Of a DNA stretch of 64,000 bases, positions 46,338 through 57,789 are shown one piece after another. The DNA comes from Cristatella mucedo (taxonomy: Eukaryota > Bryozoa > Phylactolaemata > Cristatellidae), in NCBI GenBank assembly GCA_009760855.2, contig WPIO01000011.1:2208501-2272500 (forward strand). Reading direction: 5' to 3'. Both the position numbers and the translations under genes were made by a program. Within the stretch, counting starts at the first letter, position 1; each line of letters opens with the position of its first letter. A model generated the notes under the pieces. The model was given only the letters and a program-made list of their open reading frames with translations, was not told where the DNA came from and did not search any database.

Positions 46338-46424
<87 letters not shown>
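46338..46424 (+). repeat. GA microsatellite
   Basis: Pure (GA)n run of over 40 units. Confidence 0.95.
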
Positions 46425-46426
<2 letters not shown>

Positions 46427-48449
46427 GAGGAGCCGCAGCAGCAGGTAGACCTTGGAAGTTCAGAATGCCGAGTTGCAGCTGCCATCTGCTGCACCGCCCG
46501 ATCTGGAGCCGAGGCAATTTCTTTAGCATCGGTGACACGTGACCGTACATAGAATTCATGGGGTGCAGCCGTTGCTGGCATATATTGCGAGGACTGCTGT
46601 TAAAAGAGACAGGGCTCTGAGCTGTCCTGTGTGGCCTGAAATTGAATCGTTCCAGATCGTTTTGTCGCCGTCTGACGTCATCTCGGCAACACAGACAGCG
46701 AATAGAAAAAGCAACCGCAGTAGCTGCTCCGAGGCCTGCTCAGCGCATGTGTGAAGGGACCGACGAACACGAGCTCCGCTGCCTTCTGCCCAGGAAGCAA
46801 AACGGCACACGTGACGCTGCATGCTTTTGCGAACCAATTGTAGCAGCGGCTCCTGAAGTGAAGCCCGAGTGCAGCTCCAAGCAGACAGTGCTCCTCGAAG
46901 ACGCCAGGCGACAGATACTGACGAAGCTAGCGGCCCCTGAAGCACAGCCAGAAAGCTGGCGATCGTCGATTGGTGCTGCACCAGTGCACGAAGGCATGGT
47001 AGCGTCACTCGGGAGCGACCCAGAATGACCTTGACCTTGATAGCAAGGCCGCTCCTGCGAAGCTGAAGTAGAGCTACTTACATGCAGGAGCATTCCACGG
47101 CCGCGGGCGGACGGGCTATGAGTACTCGCGAACAGCAGCCGTAGAGTGCCCCCACCTGCTCGCTCTTAAGCCATTTTTCGGGTCGCTTCTTTACGGTCTA
47201 AACTGTGGATTTTAAGACTAACCGGTCCCTAACGATAGTTCGCGAACCGCCAATAGTCTCTAGCACTTTCATAATAAGACCAATTGAGCTCGCCAACTTT
47301 TTGATGCCGCTGTGCTGATAACTGCTGGCTGTTGGCGGCAGGCGACTGTAGCGGCTGTCTCATCGCATGCGCCCGAGTCGCACGCACTTGCTCTATACTG
47401 AACAGCATTAGATCGGCTCGATAAGTAAGGAGTGCTCACAAAATTTCAGCTAATAATTGCTTAGGAGGCAGATTCAAGGCTTGTCTGCCGCTATGTAAAC
47501 GTGGCTGTTCAATCAGCCGCTCTTTGACTTTCCTTTGCTTTAAGAAACTGCCGAGCAATTTTTGGCAAACACATAAGACGCTAAGGTCGCGATGAGCTGC
47601 ATCGATTAGAAAGCTTCCATTGAGATTGTAAGAAGATAGTAGATGCACTCGGAAAACTCAGAGAGTGAAGGCCTGGAAAGTAGTTGAAAAATAATACATT
47701 AATTCATTGATTATTAGAAAACCCTATTGTTTGGATGGCTCTACATCTGACCGAGTAAACTTGTTACATCTTTCGAAACTTGTCTGGCACTTAGCTGTGC
47801 TCGCTCAAAAGCATTCTTCAAACCCTTTCTGATTGCTGCAAGCATACCTGAAATGATTGCTGAAATGCATTTTTAGAGAGGGGGACGCGAAACTCATGCA
47901 AAAGATCTTACTTCGAAAGGCATCCATTTCGGAAGCCAGGCATTGCTTAAGATACAGAAAAATGTGGTCCTCATTTAGCTTGTTTTTTCTCAGCGGGCAA
48001 GCAAATCAATGAGGTAGCTTGAATAATTAGCTAGAAATATTGCTCACTCACGTGAGTCCTATGTTTTGGTGAAAATATTTTAGCAGCAGCTAATACAACT
48101 CTGAATTAATTAATTAATTTTAAACCTTGATCCGTTGGATTAATAGATTGTTGAGCCATCACCTGTCCAAAGTAGCAATCGCATCTGAAAAGCTTGAAAT
48201 GTGGAGCACGATTTTCTATATTTTCCATCAGAACCTAATCTCCATCAAAGTACATCACAGTTTGCTGCAAGAGGATCAATAATCAAAGGTTAATGACATG
48301 CAAGGAGCAGAGCTCTGGCGAACGTACAAAAGCATACAACGTACAATGCAACGTACAAGTGTCGTGCTTAGATCAGCATACGATAGCACGCAGCAAGACA
48401 TTAAGGGTCACTGTTTAGCATGACCTGGCTGGCTAAATGCACTGAATCA
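46425..48449. other. No confirmed gene
   Basis: Includes a 128-codon + strand frame (46642-47028) without recognisable domains and a SINE-B tail (47463-47522). The rest (47650-48449) is AT-richer and featureless. Confidence 0.4.
47463..47522 (+). mobile_element. SINE-B 3' tail
   Basis: AAGGCTTGTCTGCCGCTATGT and GGCTGTTCAATCAGCCGC match the last third of SINE-B. Confidence 0.55.
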
Positions 48450-48940
48450 TCCAAGCAGTCAAAGCACATAGGGACAAAAAAAGACAAATTCGCTGGAGCA
48501 CAGCGGAAAGCTGAGCGGAGCAGGTGTGTCTTCAGTTTGAGACTTAAATGATGTCCATGCAGGCGGCGGCGGCGACAGAAGCCGAAAGTGAATTTCAGAC
48601 CGTTAGGTGAATACAAATCAATTGGTCCGATCACCACAAGATCATCCACGATCGATCACCACAAGATCCCGATTCAGTTGCGAGAGACGAGGCTCGAGAC
48701 GAAGACTGAAGGAGCCGACTGGGAGCCGGTGCTCGTAGAGGGCACACTGGAAGGTCTGAGAGGTCGCAGCATTGGTGCAAGCAGGCCCAGGTTCGAGCGA
48801 AGCATTCTGCAGACCAGAGAGACGATCTTGAAGTCGATGCGATGATTGATGAGGAGCGAGCGAAGCTCGCACTTAAGTGGTGCGATGTGGCAGCCACGCC
48901 ATTGACGACAGACCAGACGAGCTGCTGAGTTCAGGGCTTG
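48450..48940 (-). mobile_element. Diverged L2-like LINE C-terminal fragment
   Basis: The - strand reads [21 protein letters not shown], then INHRIDFKIVSLVCRML, and in another frame PNGLKFTFGF..SLKLKTHLLRSAF. These parallel [33 protein letters not shown] and FKRNLKTHLF, but the divergence is greater than among L2-A copies. Confidence 0.65.
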
Positions 48941-49739
48941 GGAAATAGCTCGTCTGCACCTGCTCCAGTCATTGACCACATTCGTGGTGCCAGCTCTATG
49001 TATGCTGTCAAGCTGACCGCACATGAGATTGAGATAATATACCTCAAACAATGTTACCACATCGCACTGGTGACGGCGCTGCTTCAGCTGCCTGCCAGCT
49101 GTATGCATCCCTGCTGCTATGCCACCGCCGCCGATGCTGCTGCTGCTGCTGCTGCCCGATGCTGCTGCTACCACTGCAGCCGCGGCTCTGGCCGTTTCTT
49201 CTGTTGTCACTTCTAACTAATGTTTGTGTCGTCATTGCTGCTGCTGCATCATCGTCTATCACATCTCTTGTCACAGTCGTCTCTGCTGTTGTTACTCTGT
49301 GGCCTATCAGAGTTGCCAGCTGTTGCTGTCCCCGCGGCAGCAGCCGCTGTATGTTGCCGCCACTATAAGGCCTCATTTTCCGCTATGACCTCTATTATAC
49401 TGCACTTCCTTTCATTTATGCACTCAGCTACTACGAGGAACTAAAGAGGAGATTAATCCGCCTCCAGCGTCTTTCGAAAAGGCACCGTTACCTAGCAAAC
49501 TTTTGAGTAAATTTGCAAGTTGCTGCTGCCCTTTGCAAAGGATCAACACTCGAGCGAAAGCTTAACACTCGGGCGCCTGCTAGATTGATCAGAATGTGAC
49601 AGTTATTGAGATTATTTGTGAATCCAGAATTATAAGCGTTAAGAACCACACACAGGTATGCCATAATCTACGGTTCCGACTGCACGAACTGGGCATCCGT
49701 ACTGAAGGCAAGTCAGTTTCGCTTTGGACTTTGAAGTGA
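48941..49739. other. No gene recognised; CTG/GCC-rich
   Basis: Imperfect CTG runs around 49130-49170. No recognisable protein. Confidence 0.4.
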
Positions 49740-50450
49740 GTGAATGCTACGGCACTATACCTCGTGCAGTACGGATGCAGCCGCCGGCGCTTGGACCACC
49801 CTCGGCGGGGGCGGCGGCGGCGGCGGCGGCGGCGGCGGGGGAGCGCTCGGTTGAATCGATTGTCTACGTTAGCGATACGGACTCGTTACATTAAGAAACG
49901 GGCGCACTCCCGATCGCTGCCACGCTCGGCGCACCTAGCTGCGCGCATGCTGCACGGGCACTCGCACGACACGTTCTACGCTAAATTCCAAAGGCCACAA
50001 ACACAGCGCCGCTAGTTGCGGCGGCGCCGAGTCCACGAGCCACGACGCGAGAAACATATCGGCGACGCCTGAGCTCGTACCGCCGCTAGCGACCAGTGAG
50101 TGTCGAACCGACGCGCGACGGCGTGCCGACGATAGCGGAACGCGCGACTGGTCGCTCGTGCCGTAATACTAGACGCACATACCTAGCCAAGCGTACTTAA
50201 ACGTACATACCCAGACGCCAGGGCGCAGAAGTCCATTCGTCGGCGAAGGTCAAAGGTCAAAGCAGGCGCCCAGCATGAGCAGCCGCCGCCGCTCCGAGCT
50301 TCCGACTGCAGCGAGCTGCCCTGAGCGAAATTCCCGCGCGAAGGCGGCCTCGCGTGCTCAGAGCTTCACTCAGCGGAGCCAACTGCGAGACTTTCGCTAG
50401 TGTAGCGCCGCCATGGACGCATGAACCGCAGCCGGTTCCTAGTCGCTATC
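49740..50450. other. CpG-dense GC-rich block 1 with a CGG tract
   Basis: Abrupt rise in GC and CpG, with (GGC)n at about 49806-49838. Could be a promoter-type CpG island. No exon is recognised. Confidence 0.6.
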
Positions 50451-50526
50451 GTTCAGGTACCGCCAATAAATTGATACATTACTATTTAGTAATATTTAAA
50501 CTTTTAGTTCCGGAACTCAAGATCGG

Positions 50527-50586
50527 GCCGATCTAGCACGCACTGCCGCCTCAGCGATTTGAGGCGGCAGTGCGTGCTAGATCGGC
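50527..50586. repeat. Perfect hairpin, 27-bp arms
   Basis: Arms 50527-50553 and 50560-50586 are perfect reverse complements around a 6-base loop. It sits at the start of the sense L2-B fragment. The outer ten bases of each arm (GCCGATCTAG) also occur in the 14-bp satellite unit at 34.2 kb. Confidence 0.95.
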
Positions 50587-50589
50587 AGC

Positions 50590-51905
50590 CAGTTCTATGC
50601 TGAATTTATACCCGGCTTTGTCGTTTAAACCGTTAGAATCTACTGCAGCGACTGATAAACTGAATGCTCGCCTTGCAGACATTCAATCCCAGCTGTCCGC
50701 CAACTTTCTTAAACTAAACGACAATATCACCGAACTCCTGCTGCGCTCACATGACACCCCGAAGAGTGCGGCTGGACTACGAGACTTTTTTCGTCTCATT
50801 GGCGACGGTGTTGTGCGACCGCCGGCCACCTTGTGCATTGAATTTAGATGACTTTCCTCTTCAGTAATTAAAATTAAAATTAATATATATATTTATATAT
50901 TAATAGTAAATATATGTATATTTATGTTTACAGGTTTTAATTTGCAGCAGTTTTCAACAGTTAACTTCGGTAATGATAGCTGTTGAAATTTTGAAAATTT
51001 CTTCAAGAAGACCGCCTCCTAAGCTAGCCGTCACGTCCGATCCTTATCCAAGACCAAGGACTACGTATCGCGGTGGCGGGCTATAAACTTAACTAGCTCC
51101 CTGGTTCTGTTTACCGCTGCAATTCCGTCTTGGCTGGGCTACCGAAAGGAAAGCCAATAGCCCCCTGCAGCTCGCGGTGAATATGGCTGCAAGGCTGCCA
51201 GCTAACAAATCCCAGAGGTTTTCGGGCCACGTGTCTGCTTTGCTGAAGGATCTGCGATGGCTCCCGGTCGAACAGCGAGCAGAGAGCGAAATTCTTACGC
51301 TGCCCACAAGGCCGAGGCCACGGCTTGGCTCCTCCATACCTGGCTGGACTGCGGCACCGGTTTCAGCCTCCTCGTGCCCTCCTGAGATCCTCCTCAAGGG
51401 ACAACAAGTCAGTTGCTGCTCTGTTTCTACGCTTAAGAACCTTCGGTGACAGAAGCTTTTGCTCTTCAAGTCCTAGAATTTGTAACACCTTTCCACAAAT
51501 CTTGCTCAACGATATCTAAACAAAAACAGCCGATTTAACAGCCTCACTTCTATAGAGACACTAGAGCCTTCACGACGATCACCAGCGCTTGCAGTTGGCA
51601 TAAAGGATCGCTCAACTGTAGGATTCGAACCCACGATCTCGGTCGTGAAGAGCGAGCACCTTGCCTACTATACTGCAGCCGCCTTTGGCACATCCTTTCT
51701 AGCAGTCCTGGGCTGCTACTTCCATTTTACGTCACTTCCTTGACTGCCCTTGTGACTCAGCTATGCTTCGTACTTTCTCTTTGTTGCGCGAGATGAAGTC
51801 TGTTGGCTTTCTATGAACGCAGCGTAGGCTCAGAGTGCGCTATAGAAAACTCTCCTGGGTAATACCCACTTGGCTCTTTGTAGCTTCGTGGAGTTACAGA
51901 CAGAG
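50590..51905 (+). mobile_element. L2-B LINE fragment interrupted by SINE-B
   Basis: LSFKPLESTAATDKLNARLADIQ and [15 protein letters not shown] lead to MNMAARLPANKSQRF, LLKDLRWLPVEQR and FLRLRTFGDRSFCSSSPRI, the same order as L2-B at 41489-42774. An AT-rich stretch (50865-50940) splits the first part. After a SINE-B (51528-51683) the 3' tail resumes: GAGATGAAGTCTGTTGGC, AAAACTCTCCTGGGTAA, CTTCGTGGAGTTACAGA. Confidence 0.85.
51528..51683 (-). mobile_element. SINE-B inserted in L2-B
   Basis: Antisense: AGCCGATTTAACAGCCTCAC.. on the + strand is the SINE 3' end. The - strand box B is GTGGGTTCGAATCC and the head is CAAGGTGCTCGCTCTTCACG. Confidence 0.85.
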
Positions 51906-52069
51906 TTTATAGATTATTTATAGATATAGATCTACAGAGTTCTAGATTCCTGGCCCCGCACGATACGGTGGATCAAGTTGGCTCTGCTCGGCGGAGCTGC
52001 CCAGCTTTATCCACCTGCTGCCGGCCGATTCGGTGTTGTCTTGTGACTGTGATAGTGGCCTTGCTCACA

Positions 52070-52171
52070 ATGTCCGTTCACGCTCGCGACCGCGGTATTT
52101 ATGCACCCATCGAGTTCTCGCATTCCGATTCTGGGGAGCTTAAAAAAACAGCTCAGCAGCTCTGGGATAAG
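52070..52171 (+). CDS. Possible first coding exon of an unknown gene (weak)
   Basis: ATG at 52070 opens MSVHARDRGIYAPIEFSHSD then SGELKKTAQQLWDK, 34 codons, to the donor AAG|GTGCGT at 52172. Composition and codon order look coding, and a GC-rich block lies upstream. No downstream exon could be linked and I do not recognise the protein. The frame is also open upstream of the ATG with a hydrophobic stretch, but without an ATG. Confidence 0.22.
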
Positions 52172-52794
52172 GTGCGTAGCAACGGAAATGACAGATCAAA
52201 ATTTGTAGCAGCCTAGAGGCCTATCTTTGATTGAGTAACCTATGCAACTTCACACAATTGACGACTGATGCGGAGGCAGAAATCCACCACTTGAAAAAAA
52301 AATCTCCGTGGCTACAAGAAAGAGCCTTACTATGTATGCAATTGATGTGCGGAGTGAATAATGCTCGACTGTCCACCAAGAATAGGACACCGAGGGCACC
52401 TGGAGTTCGCGGAAGATGCCACTAAAATAGCTCGCTACTTTCGGCGCCGGACCCGGCTGTGACACATGATGGGACGACACAACTGACGGATATATCCGGA
52501 GATCCGCTATTGATATGACCGTATAACCCTCCCTAGTAAAGGCAGCAGCATGAAGCGCTTCTCGGAAAGCACCCTTGCATGACGCTCGGAACATGCCAAT
52601 GAGTAAGACAGAGTGCTGCTCACAATTCCGAAAGCGGCTCTATAGACGGCACGGAACTAGCGATAGCGATAATTATTGCCAGCGTATTCCAGCTCGTACA
52701 GCAGGCGACCTCGCACCGCAAACTCGTTTCCAGAGCTCGTCACTCAGCAACGCTTTTTCATCGTGGCTTTATACGTCCCCGGGGACACGGTGCT

Positions 52795-52925
52795 CGCAGT
52801 TCCAGACCCAGGTGGTAGAATCGAGTCCTGGGCTGACGAGGAATCCTTCGGTGCCTGTTGCAAGCGGGCCGATAGCGGCAAAGGCTCCTCTGCCGCTATA
52901 TAAATGAGGCTGTTGAATCAGCCGA
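52795..52925 (+). mobile_element. SINE-B copy
   Basis: Box-B-like TAGAATCGAGTCCTGG, then TTGCAAGCGGGCCGATAGCG, GGCTCCTCTGCCGCTATATAAA, GGCTGTTGAATCAGCC. Confidence 0.7.
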
Positions 52926-53194
52926 CATTTATTGGTATGCAGTGCCTAGGAAGTTGCTGGCGTTACGATGCGTTTCACCCTCGAGATCGGTGATGGCAAA
53001 GGTCAAAGGAGTGCAAGGTCTCCTTCACTCATGGGAGAGTCTCCACCCGCAAAGCCAGTGTTTACCGAAATCGCATCGTCGCCGTTCCCCTACCCAAGAG
53101 CTTTCGGTGTCTCCATGCCGTGCAAAGGGCAAAGAGCTGACGGCAGCATTCGTCCACTAAGTCCCTCGACCCAATAGCGCCAACAACTGAAGGT
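52926..53194. other. No gene recognised
   Basis: Short sequence between SINE-B and an L2-A fragment. No feature seen. Confidence 0.4.
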
Positions 53195-54190
53195 AACTCA
53201 TTGCCCAGGCACAATCTAGGCTTTCACTGCCATTGTTATGAAGCACAACCCCACGATGCTTGGATCCCTTCCAGCCATCCAGCACGTCAAATTCTCTCCA
53301 CTACCTTGCTACATATATTGCTGAAATCCACGCATGGCTGGCAGCAAACTTTCTCAAGTTAAATGACGATGCAATCAACTTACCAGTTATGGGCTCACCA
53401 AATGTGACTCAGAAATTGGAAAGCTTAATGCTCAAAATCGGTTCTGCTAGCACATCTCCAGTTGAATCTGCACGAAATCTAGGTGCTCAGTTCCAACGAG
53501 AACTTTCCCCTGATAATCAGATCACAGCTCTTTATTCAGTTCTTCCTTCGTTAAGCAGCGTAGTATTGTAAAGGTTCGGGCCTGCTTTGAGAGGGATACC
53601 GAATGCAAGTTGGTCCTTGCATTTGCGACATCCCGCCGCGACTTCTGGCTGGCCTACCTGCCTGTGCAATCAGGCGCTTGCAGTCGGTACACAACTCTGC
53701 AGCGAGGCTCCATAGCACCAGGATTGTCTGTCTGAGCATCGAAGTTGCCGCGTCACACTACTTTTCGCTAACGTGCACTGACTCCCAATCAAAGAGCGAA
53801 TGGACTTTAAGGTTTTGTCACTCACTTTTAAGTCCCTTCACTCACTGTTTCCAGCTTACCTATCAGAATTACTCTCCAACTAGGCTGAGCATCGTACTAA
53901 CCTCTCGTATGACTCAAATAGCTTAACTAGGCTTTGAATCAACCTGAAATCTGTTGGAGATCGCACCTTTAGGTCTTATACTTCCAATGTCTGGAATTCA
54001 CTCCCGACTGACGTCACGGCATCCGTTTACGTGACAAGATTTAAAAAGAGGCTAAAACGCACCCTTTGTAACCGCCTTTGCTGGGTCCTTATGACTTGCA
54101 TTTTATGTGCTTATGCGTGCTGACACTGCGCAAGCTACCATAAATCATATTTGCATGTTGACACTTTGCATGTTATCATTAACCCAACAT
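53195..54190 (+). mobile_element. L2-A LINE, strongly decayed
   Basis: HNLGFH, then [40 protein letters not shown] and [17 protein letters not shown], then AIRRLQSVHNSAARL and a frame-broken C-terminus and 3' untranslated part. The catalytic YADD box is lost. Confidence 0.85.
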
Positions 54191-54202
54191 TAATACCACA
54201 AC

Positions 54203-54204
<2 letters not shown>

Positions 54205-54233
<29 letters not shown>
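54205..54233 (+). repeat. AT microsatellite
   Basis: (AT)n run just after the L2-A remnant, where its tail would lie. Confidence 0.9.
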
Positions 54234-54237
<4 letters not shown>

Positions 54238-54857
54238 TATTGTCGCTATTAATTAAACCAAGAAGTCCGTCCATCGCGTCCTTCACACGTCACGCACTTA
54301 CGTCGCGCGGCAATACGGAGCACTTCGCGCGGCTAATGTATAGTATTGTATTTCTACTATTACTCAGCGAAGCGAATCCCCAGGCTCACTCGATGTATCC
54401 CTATTAATTAAAACGATAAAGTCCGTCTCTCCCTCGGTTACGCGGCAAGATGGCGTCCTTGCATCAGGTGGTCTTTTCGTCGCGCTCAGCGCATCGAGCT
54501 CACTCGACGAAAAAACCATTATGTACCAAGAGACGATTGACGTGTAAATTTATTTACAGTATCGTATTTCTACTATGACTCAGCGATGCGAGTCCATAGG
54601 CTCACTCATGTATATATAAATGCTTATGTATATAGTTATATATAGATAGGGCAACCCCTTCTTTCAATTCCGACAACGCGCGGCCTTACGAAGAACGGTC
54701 GGCCGCCCGCGTCGCCCAGGTGGCGAGTGACCCTTGCTCAAAATTTCCATGAGTTTATTAAAGGTATGATATACCGATGAACGAAAATGGATTCAATATT
54801 TGCGAGCGCTTTCCTACTTCAATAGTGGAGTTTCTTCAGCCGCCTTCGATCGCCATC
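54234..54857. other. No gene recognised
   Basis: About 620 bases with two loosely repeated segments: ATTAATTAAACCAAGAAGTCCG (54247) resembles ATTAATTAAAACGATAAAGTCC (54404), and GTATTTCTACTATTACTCAGCG (54349) resembles GTATTTCTACTATGACTCAGCG (54563). It may be an unrecognised repeat. Confidence 0.45.
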
Positions 54858-54942
54858 TTGATCGTGGGCTCGAGCCCCGAGGCATATGTGGAGCGCCTGA
54901 ATAGTGACTAAGTTCTCTTAGGGCGTTATACAAATGAATTAT
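54858..54942 (+). mobile_element. SINE-A copy, 5' truncated
   Basis: Box B GTGGGCTCGAGCCC, GGCATATGTGGAGCGCCTGA, AGTTCTCTTAGGGCGTTATAC and an AATTATATAT end that runs into an AT repeat. Confidence 0.8.
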
Positions 54943-54967
54943 ATATATACATATGCATATATATACG

Positions 54968-55032
<65 letters not shown>

Positions 55033-55049
55033 GTATATATATATATATT
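54943..55049 (+). repeat. AT/ATGC microsatellite
   Basis: Interrupted (TA)n grown from the SINE-A tail. Confidence 0.9.
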
Positions 55050-55194
55050 ATATCTATTTTTGTTGAAGGTGGTCTTATCCGACGATCTGATCGCTGAAGA
55101 TTGATTAGTGGTGCCGCTTCGGCCATATTAAGAAGAAGCGTCGTCTACTTTGTCGGCGAGCAGTCGCTGCGATTCGGGGCCTCCCTGAGAACCA

Positions 55195-55836
55195 CGTGGC
55201 GCCCACGGTTCTAGATTTGCCGCTCGCTGGTCTGCGGGCCTGTGCAATGAGACGCTTACAATTGGTGCAAAACCCTGCAGCTGGCTTAGCTGTCGTGAGC
55301 GTCACAATAATCTCATCGCACCGCCTCTCACCTTTGACCTGCACTGGCTCCCGATCGAGCAGCGAATCGACTTCGAGGTTATGTTGCTCACTTTTAGTAC
55401 CCATCATTCTCTGACTCCAGCCTACCTATCGGAACCACTCCCACATCAGGCCAAGAATCTTACCGCCCAGCTGCTCTGACTCGAATCGAATGACTGCATT
55501 TCCTCGTAAGAACCTCGAATCCTTTCGAGACCGTGCCGTTAGTACGTGTGCTCCCAAAGCCTGAAAATCACTGCCAACGCACGTCGCAATGTCCCTTGAC
55601 AGGGCAACATTTAAAAAGAAGCTTAAAACACCTGATTATTACCGTATGTAGTCCACGCGATTCGTTCTTTACGTGCGTACGCGTGCTTACACTATGCATG
55701 CTGCTTGCGGATGCTACCACCAATCATTTGGGAATGCTTTCTATACGTCCTCTGTAAAGTGCCTAGAAAGAGATCCAGCTATCTGACTTCGGCATACAAA
55801 TTAATTATTACTATTATTGTTATTATTATTATTAGA
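55195..55836 (+). mobile_element. L2-A LINE 3' fragment
   Basis: [19 protein letters not shown], then LTFDLHWLPIEQRID-like codons, NLESFRDRAVS and the 3' end with a shortened hairpin and ATT tail. Confidence 0.85.
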
Positions 55837-55839
55837 TAG

Positions 55840-57120
55840 CGTAGCCGGCAGGAGTCAGCCGGAATCGGTGTCGCGTCGTCGGCATCAAAGTCGGCCGCGT
55901 GGCCTAAGCTGGCTTCGCGAGTTTTCGAGCGCGTCGGATGCTGGCGCCTCGGCAGCATCGGACGCCGCTGCGCCGAGCGCGCGAAGGAAGAACTCGCTCG
56001 GGCGGCCGGCGGCGTGCGAATTGAAAGACGTCAGTTCCGGTCAATAGGCCGGACCGCCATCATAGGGCAGCGCCAATGCGAGTACGTTGCCGCCACGGCC
56101 GGCCGATCGGAGCCACGCTTTTCCTAGCAGTGCGCAGATAGGCCTAGCGGCGCGGCGTCTGCTTTCGGCGGCGGAAGCGCTCGCCGTCTGGCGCCGACGG
56201 CCGAGCGGCGAGTGATGACAATAATACGAGAACCTAATCTCTGTCTGGGCGCTTTACTGCTCGCTGCAGAAGAATCAATACCCAAGGGGTTAATGGCATC
56301 GAGTACGCACAAGCAATGGAGTACGTGCTCGGACCAGCCGCTAAAGCAAATACGAATATAGCCACCGTTTAGTAAGACCAGTCTGACCAATAGCATGCAC
56401 TAAATCACACCCAGGTGCGCACTCGAGGCACTCCGGAAAACAAAACTACACGCTCGCCTGGATGAAAGAGCAGCTGACCGGAACCGGAACCAGGATGCGC
56501 CTTTAGCCAAGACTCACATCTAGCAGCGCCATCCATGCTTGATGACATTGCGAATGCAACTGCTAATCATTTGGCCACGCTTTCTTTGCAGCATCTGCAA
56601 ATTGCCCAGACAGAGATTCAGTTCTCTGAGGACAGTGCAATACTTGATAATAATACTAATAATAGTATTGCTATTGCTATTATTATTGCTATTGCCATTG
56701 CCTATTAGATGCTTGGCCGTCATCGCAGGTAGAGACGCTCGGCGGAAGCAAGTTCCAGATTTTCAGTGCACACGAGCTGAAGACCTGATCGCCGACAGAC
56801 AGGCAAGCGACAGAGAGAGAAAGGCAAGCGGCCGCATGGCGCGACGACCTGCGCGCGAACGACGACTCCCCGCGCCTGACTGCGCAGCAGCAGCAGACGC
56901 CGCTCGCGCGCTCGCGAACGCTCAGTGGCTGCTGGGCGTTCGGTGCGTGCAGTAACTTGCTGTTGGCACGCGTCGCTATCGCGACGAATGCGACGGACGC
57001 GCCGTCCGCTTGCCCGGAGGTTTGGTCGCTGCCTGGCGACCTGCCCCGCGGACGGTGCTAACGGTTGAAACCGCTTCAAGGAGGGTGGGACGAAGGCCAC
57101 GATTGCCAAAGTCGTCACAA
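55840..57120. other. CpG-dense GC-rich block 2
   Basis: GC- and CpG-rich at 55840-56215 and 56715-57080, split by a LINE tail. No gene recognised; long frames here reflect few stop codons in GC-rich sequence. Confidence 0.55.
56545..56705 (+). mobile_element. L2-A 3' tail remnant
   Basis: CTTTGCAGCATCTGCAAATTG, CAGAGATTCAGTTCTCTGAGG, CAATACTTGATAATAATAC then an (ATTGCT/ATT)n tail. Confidence 0.65.
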
Positions 57121-57671
57121 TCCCCGCAGCTAAACCTAAAAGCCTTAAGCTAACTAACCCAACGACGCAGAATCACGCTAAACCTTGGAAAAAATTAGCG
57201 TGCGAAGAGAAGCGGACGGAAGCTCCAGTCCTCCTTCCCCCGTTCGGCAACCCTTTGCTTCGGCAAGACGCGTTTTACGAACGAGCCCCTGCCGGATTGA
57301 ATATTGAGCGCTATTTTGAGATTGCCGTCATTACGGTTGGCAGCAACCGATGCGCAATTCAAATTCAAGTTCAATCGATGTGAGCTTTCGCTTTACGGCG
57401 AAAAATCCTTCGCCGAAACGGAGTCGTGCCTCCTTCGATTTCCCGGCTTGCCATCGCCTAGGTCAAGCGAGCGAGCGCGCTCGCGTATAAGCTCGCACTA
57501 AGTTTTACCGCATTTATCGCCGAGGATCGCTCCGATATCAGGGCAACCGGTTGTGTGCGAGCAAAAGCTGCCAGTGAGGCTCGCTGTCGCACGCTCACTC
57601 GTCACTTGGGCTCGAACGCGCCGCCTGCGTCCTCGCTATCTATCTCTTCTGCGGCAGTCCTGGTTTGGCAG
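57121..57671. other. No gene recognised
   Basis: Mixed composition. No recognisable coding sequence. Confidence 0.4.
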
Positions 57672-57788
57672 CACGGGGCTTAAGGTGCAGCACGCCTTTA
57701 ACGATCGAGGTCGCGGGCTCAAAACCTGCGGGAGGCGTGAAGAAGCGTCCGGAAAGAAAGTAGGTTCTCCAAGGGCACTATTGTAAGT
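57672..57788 (+). mobile_element. SINE-A copy, diverged
   Basis: GGGGCTTAAGGTGCAGCACG (box A), GTCGCGGGCTCAAAACCTGC (box B), then a weak hairpin AGTAGGTTCTCCAAGGGCAC. Confidence 0.6.
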
Positions 57789-57789
57789 G

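Noticed and set aside
46642-47028. 128-codon + strand open frame
   Set aside because: No recognisable motif; CAG-rich neighbourhood; antisense frame is equally open.
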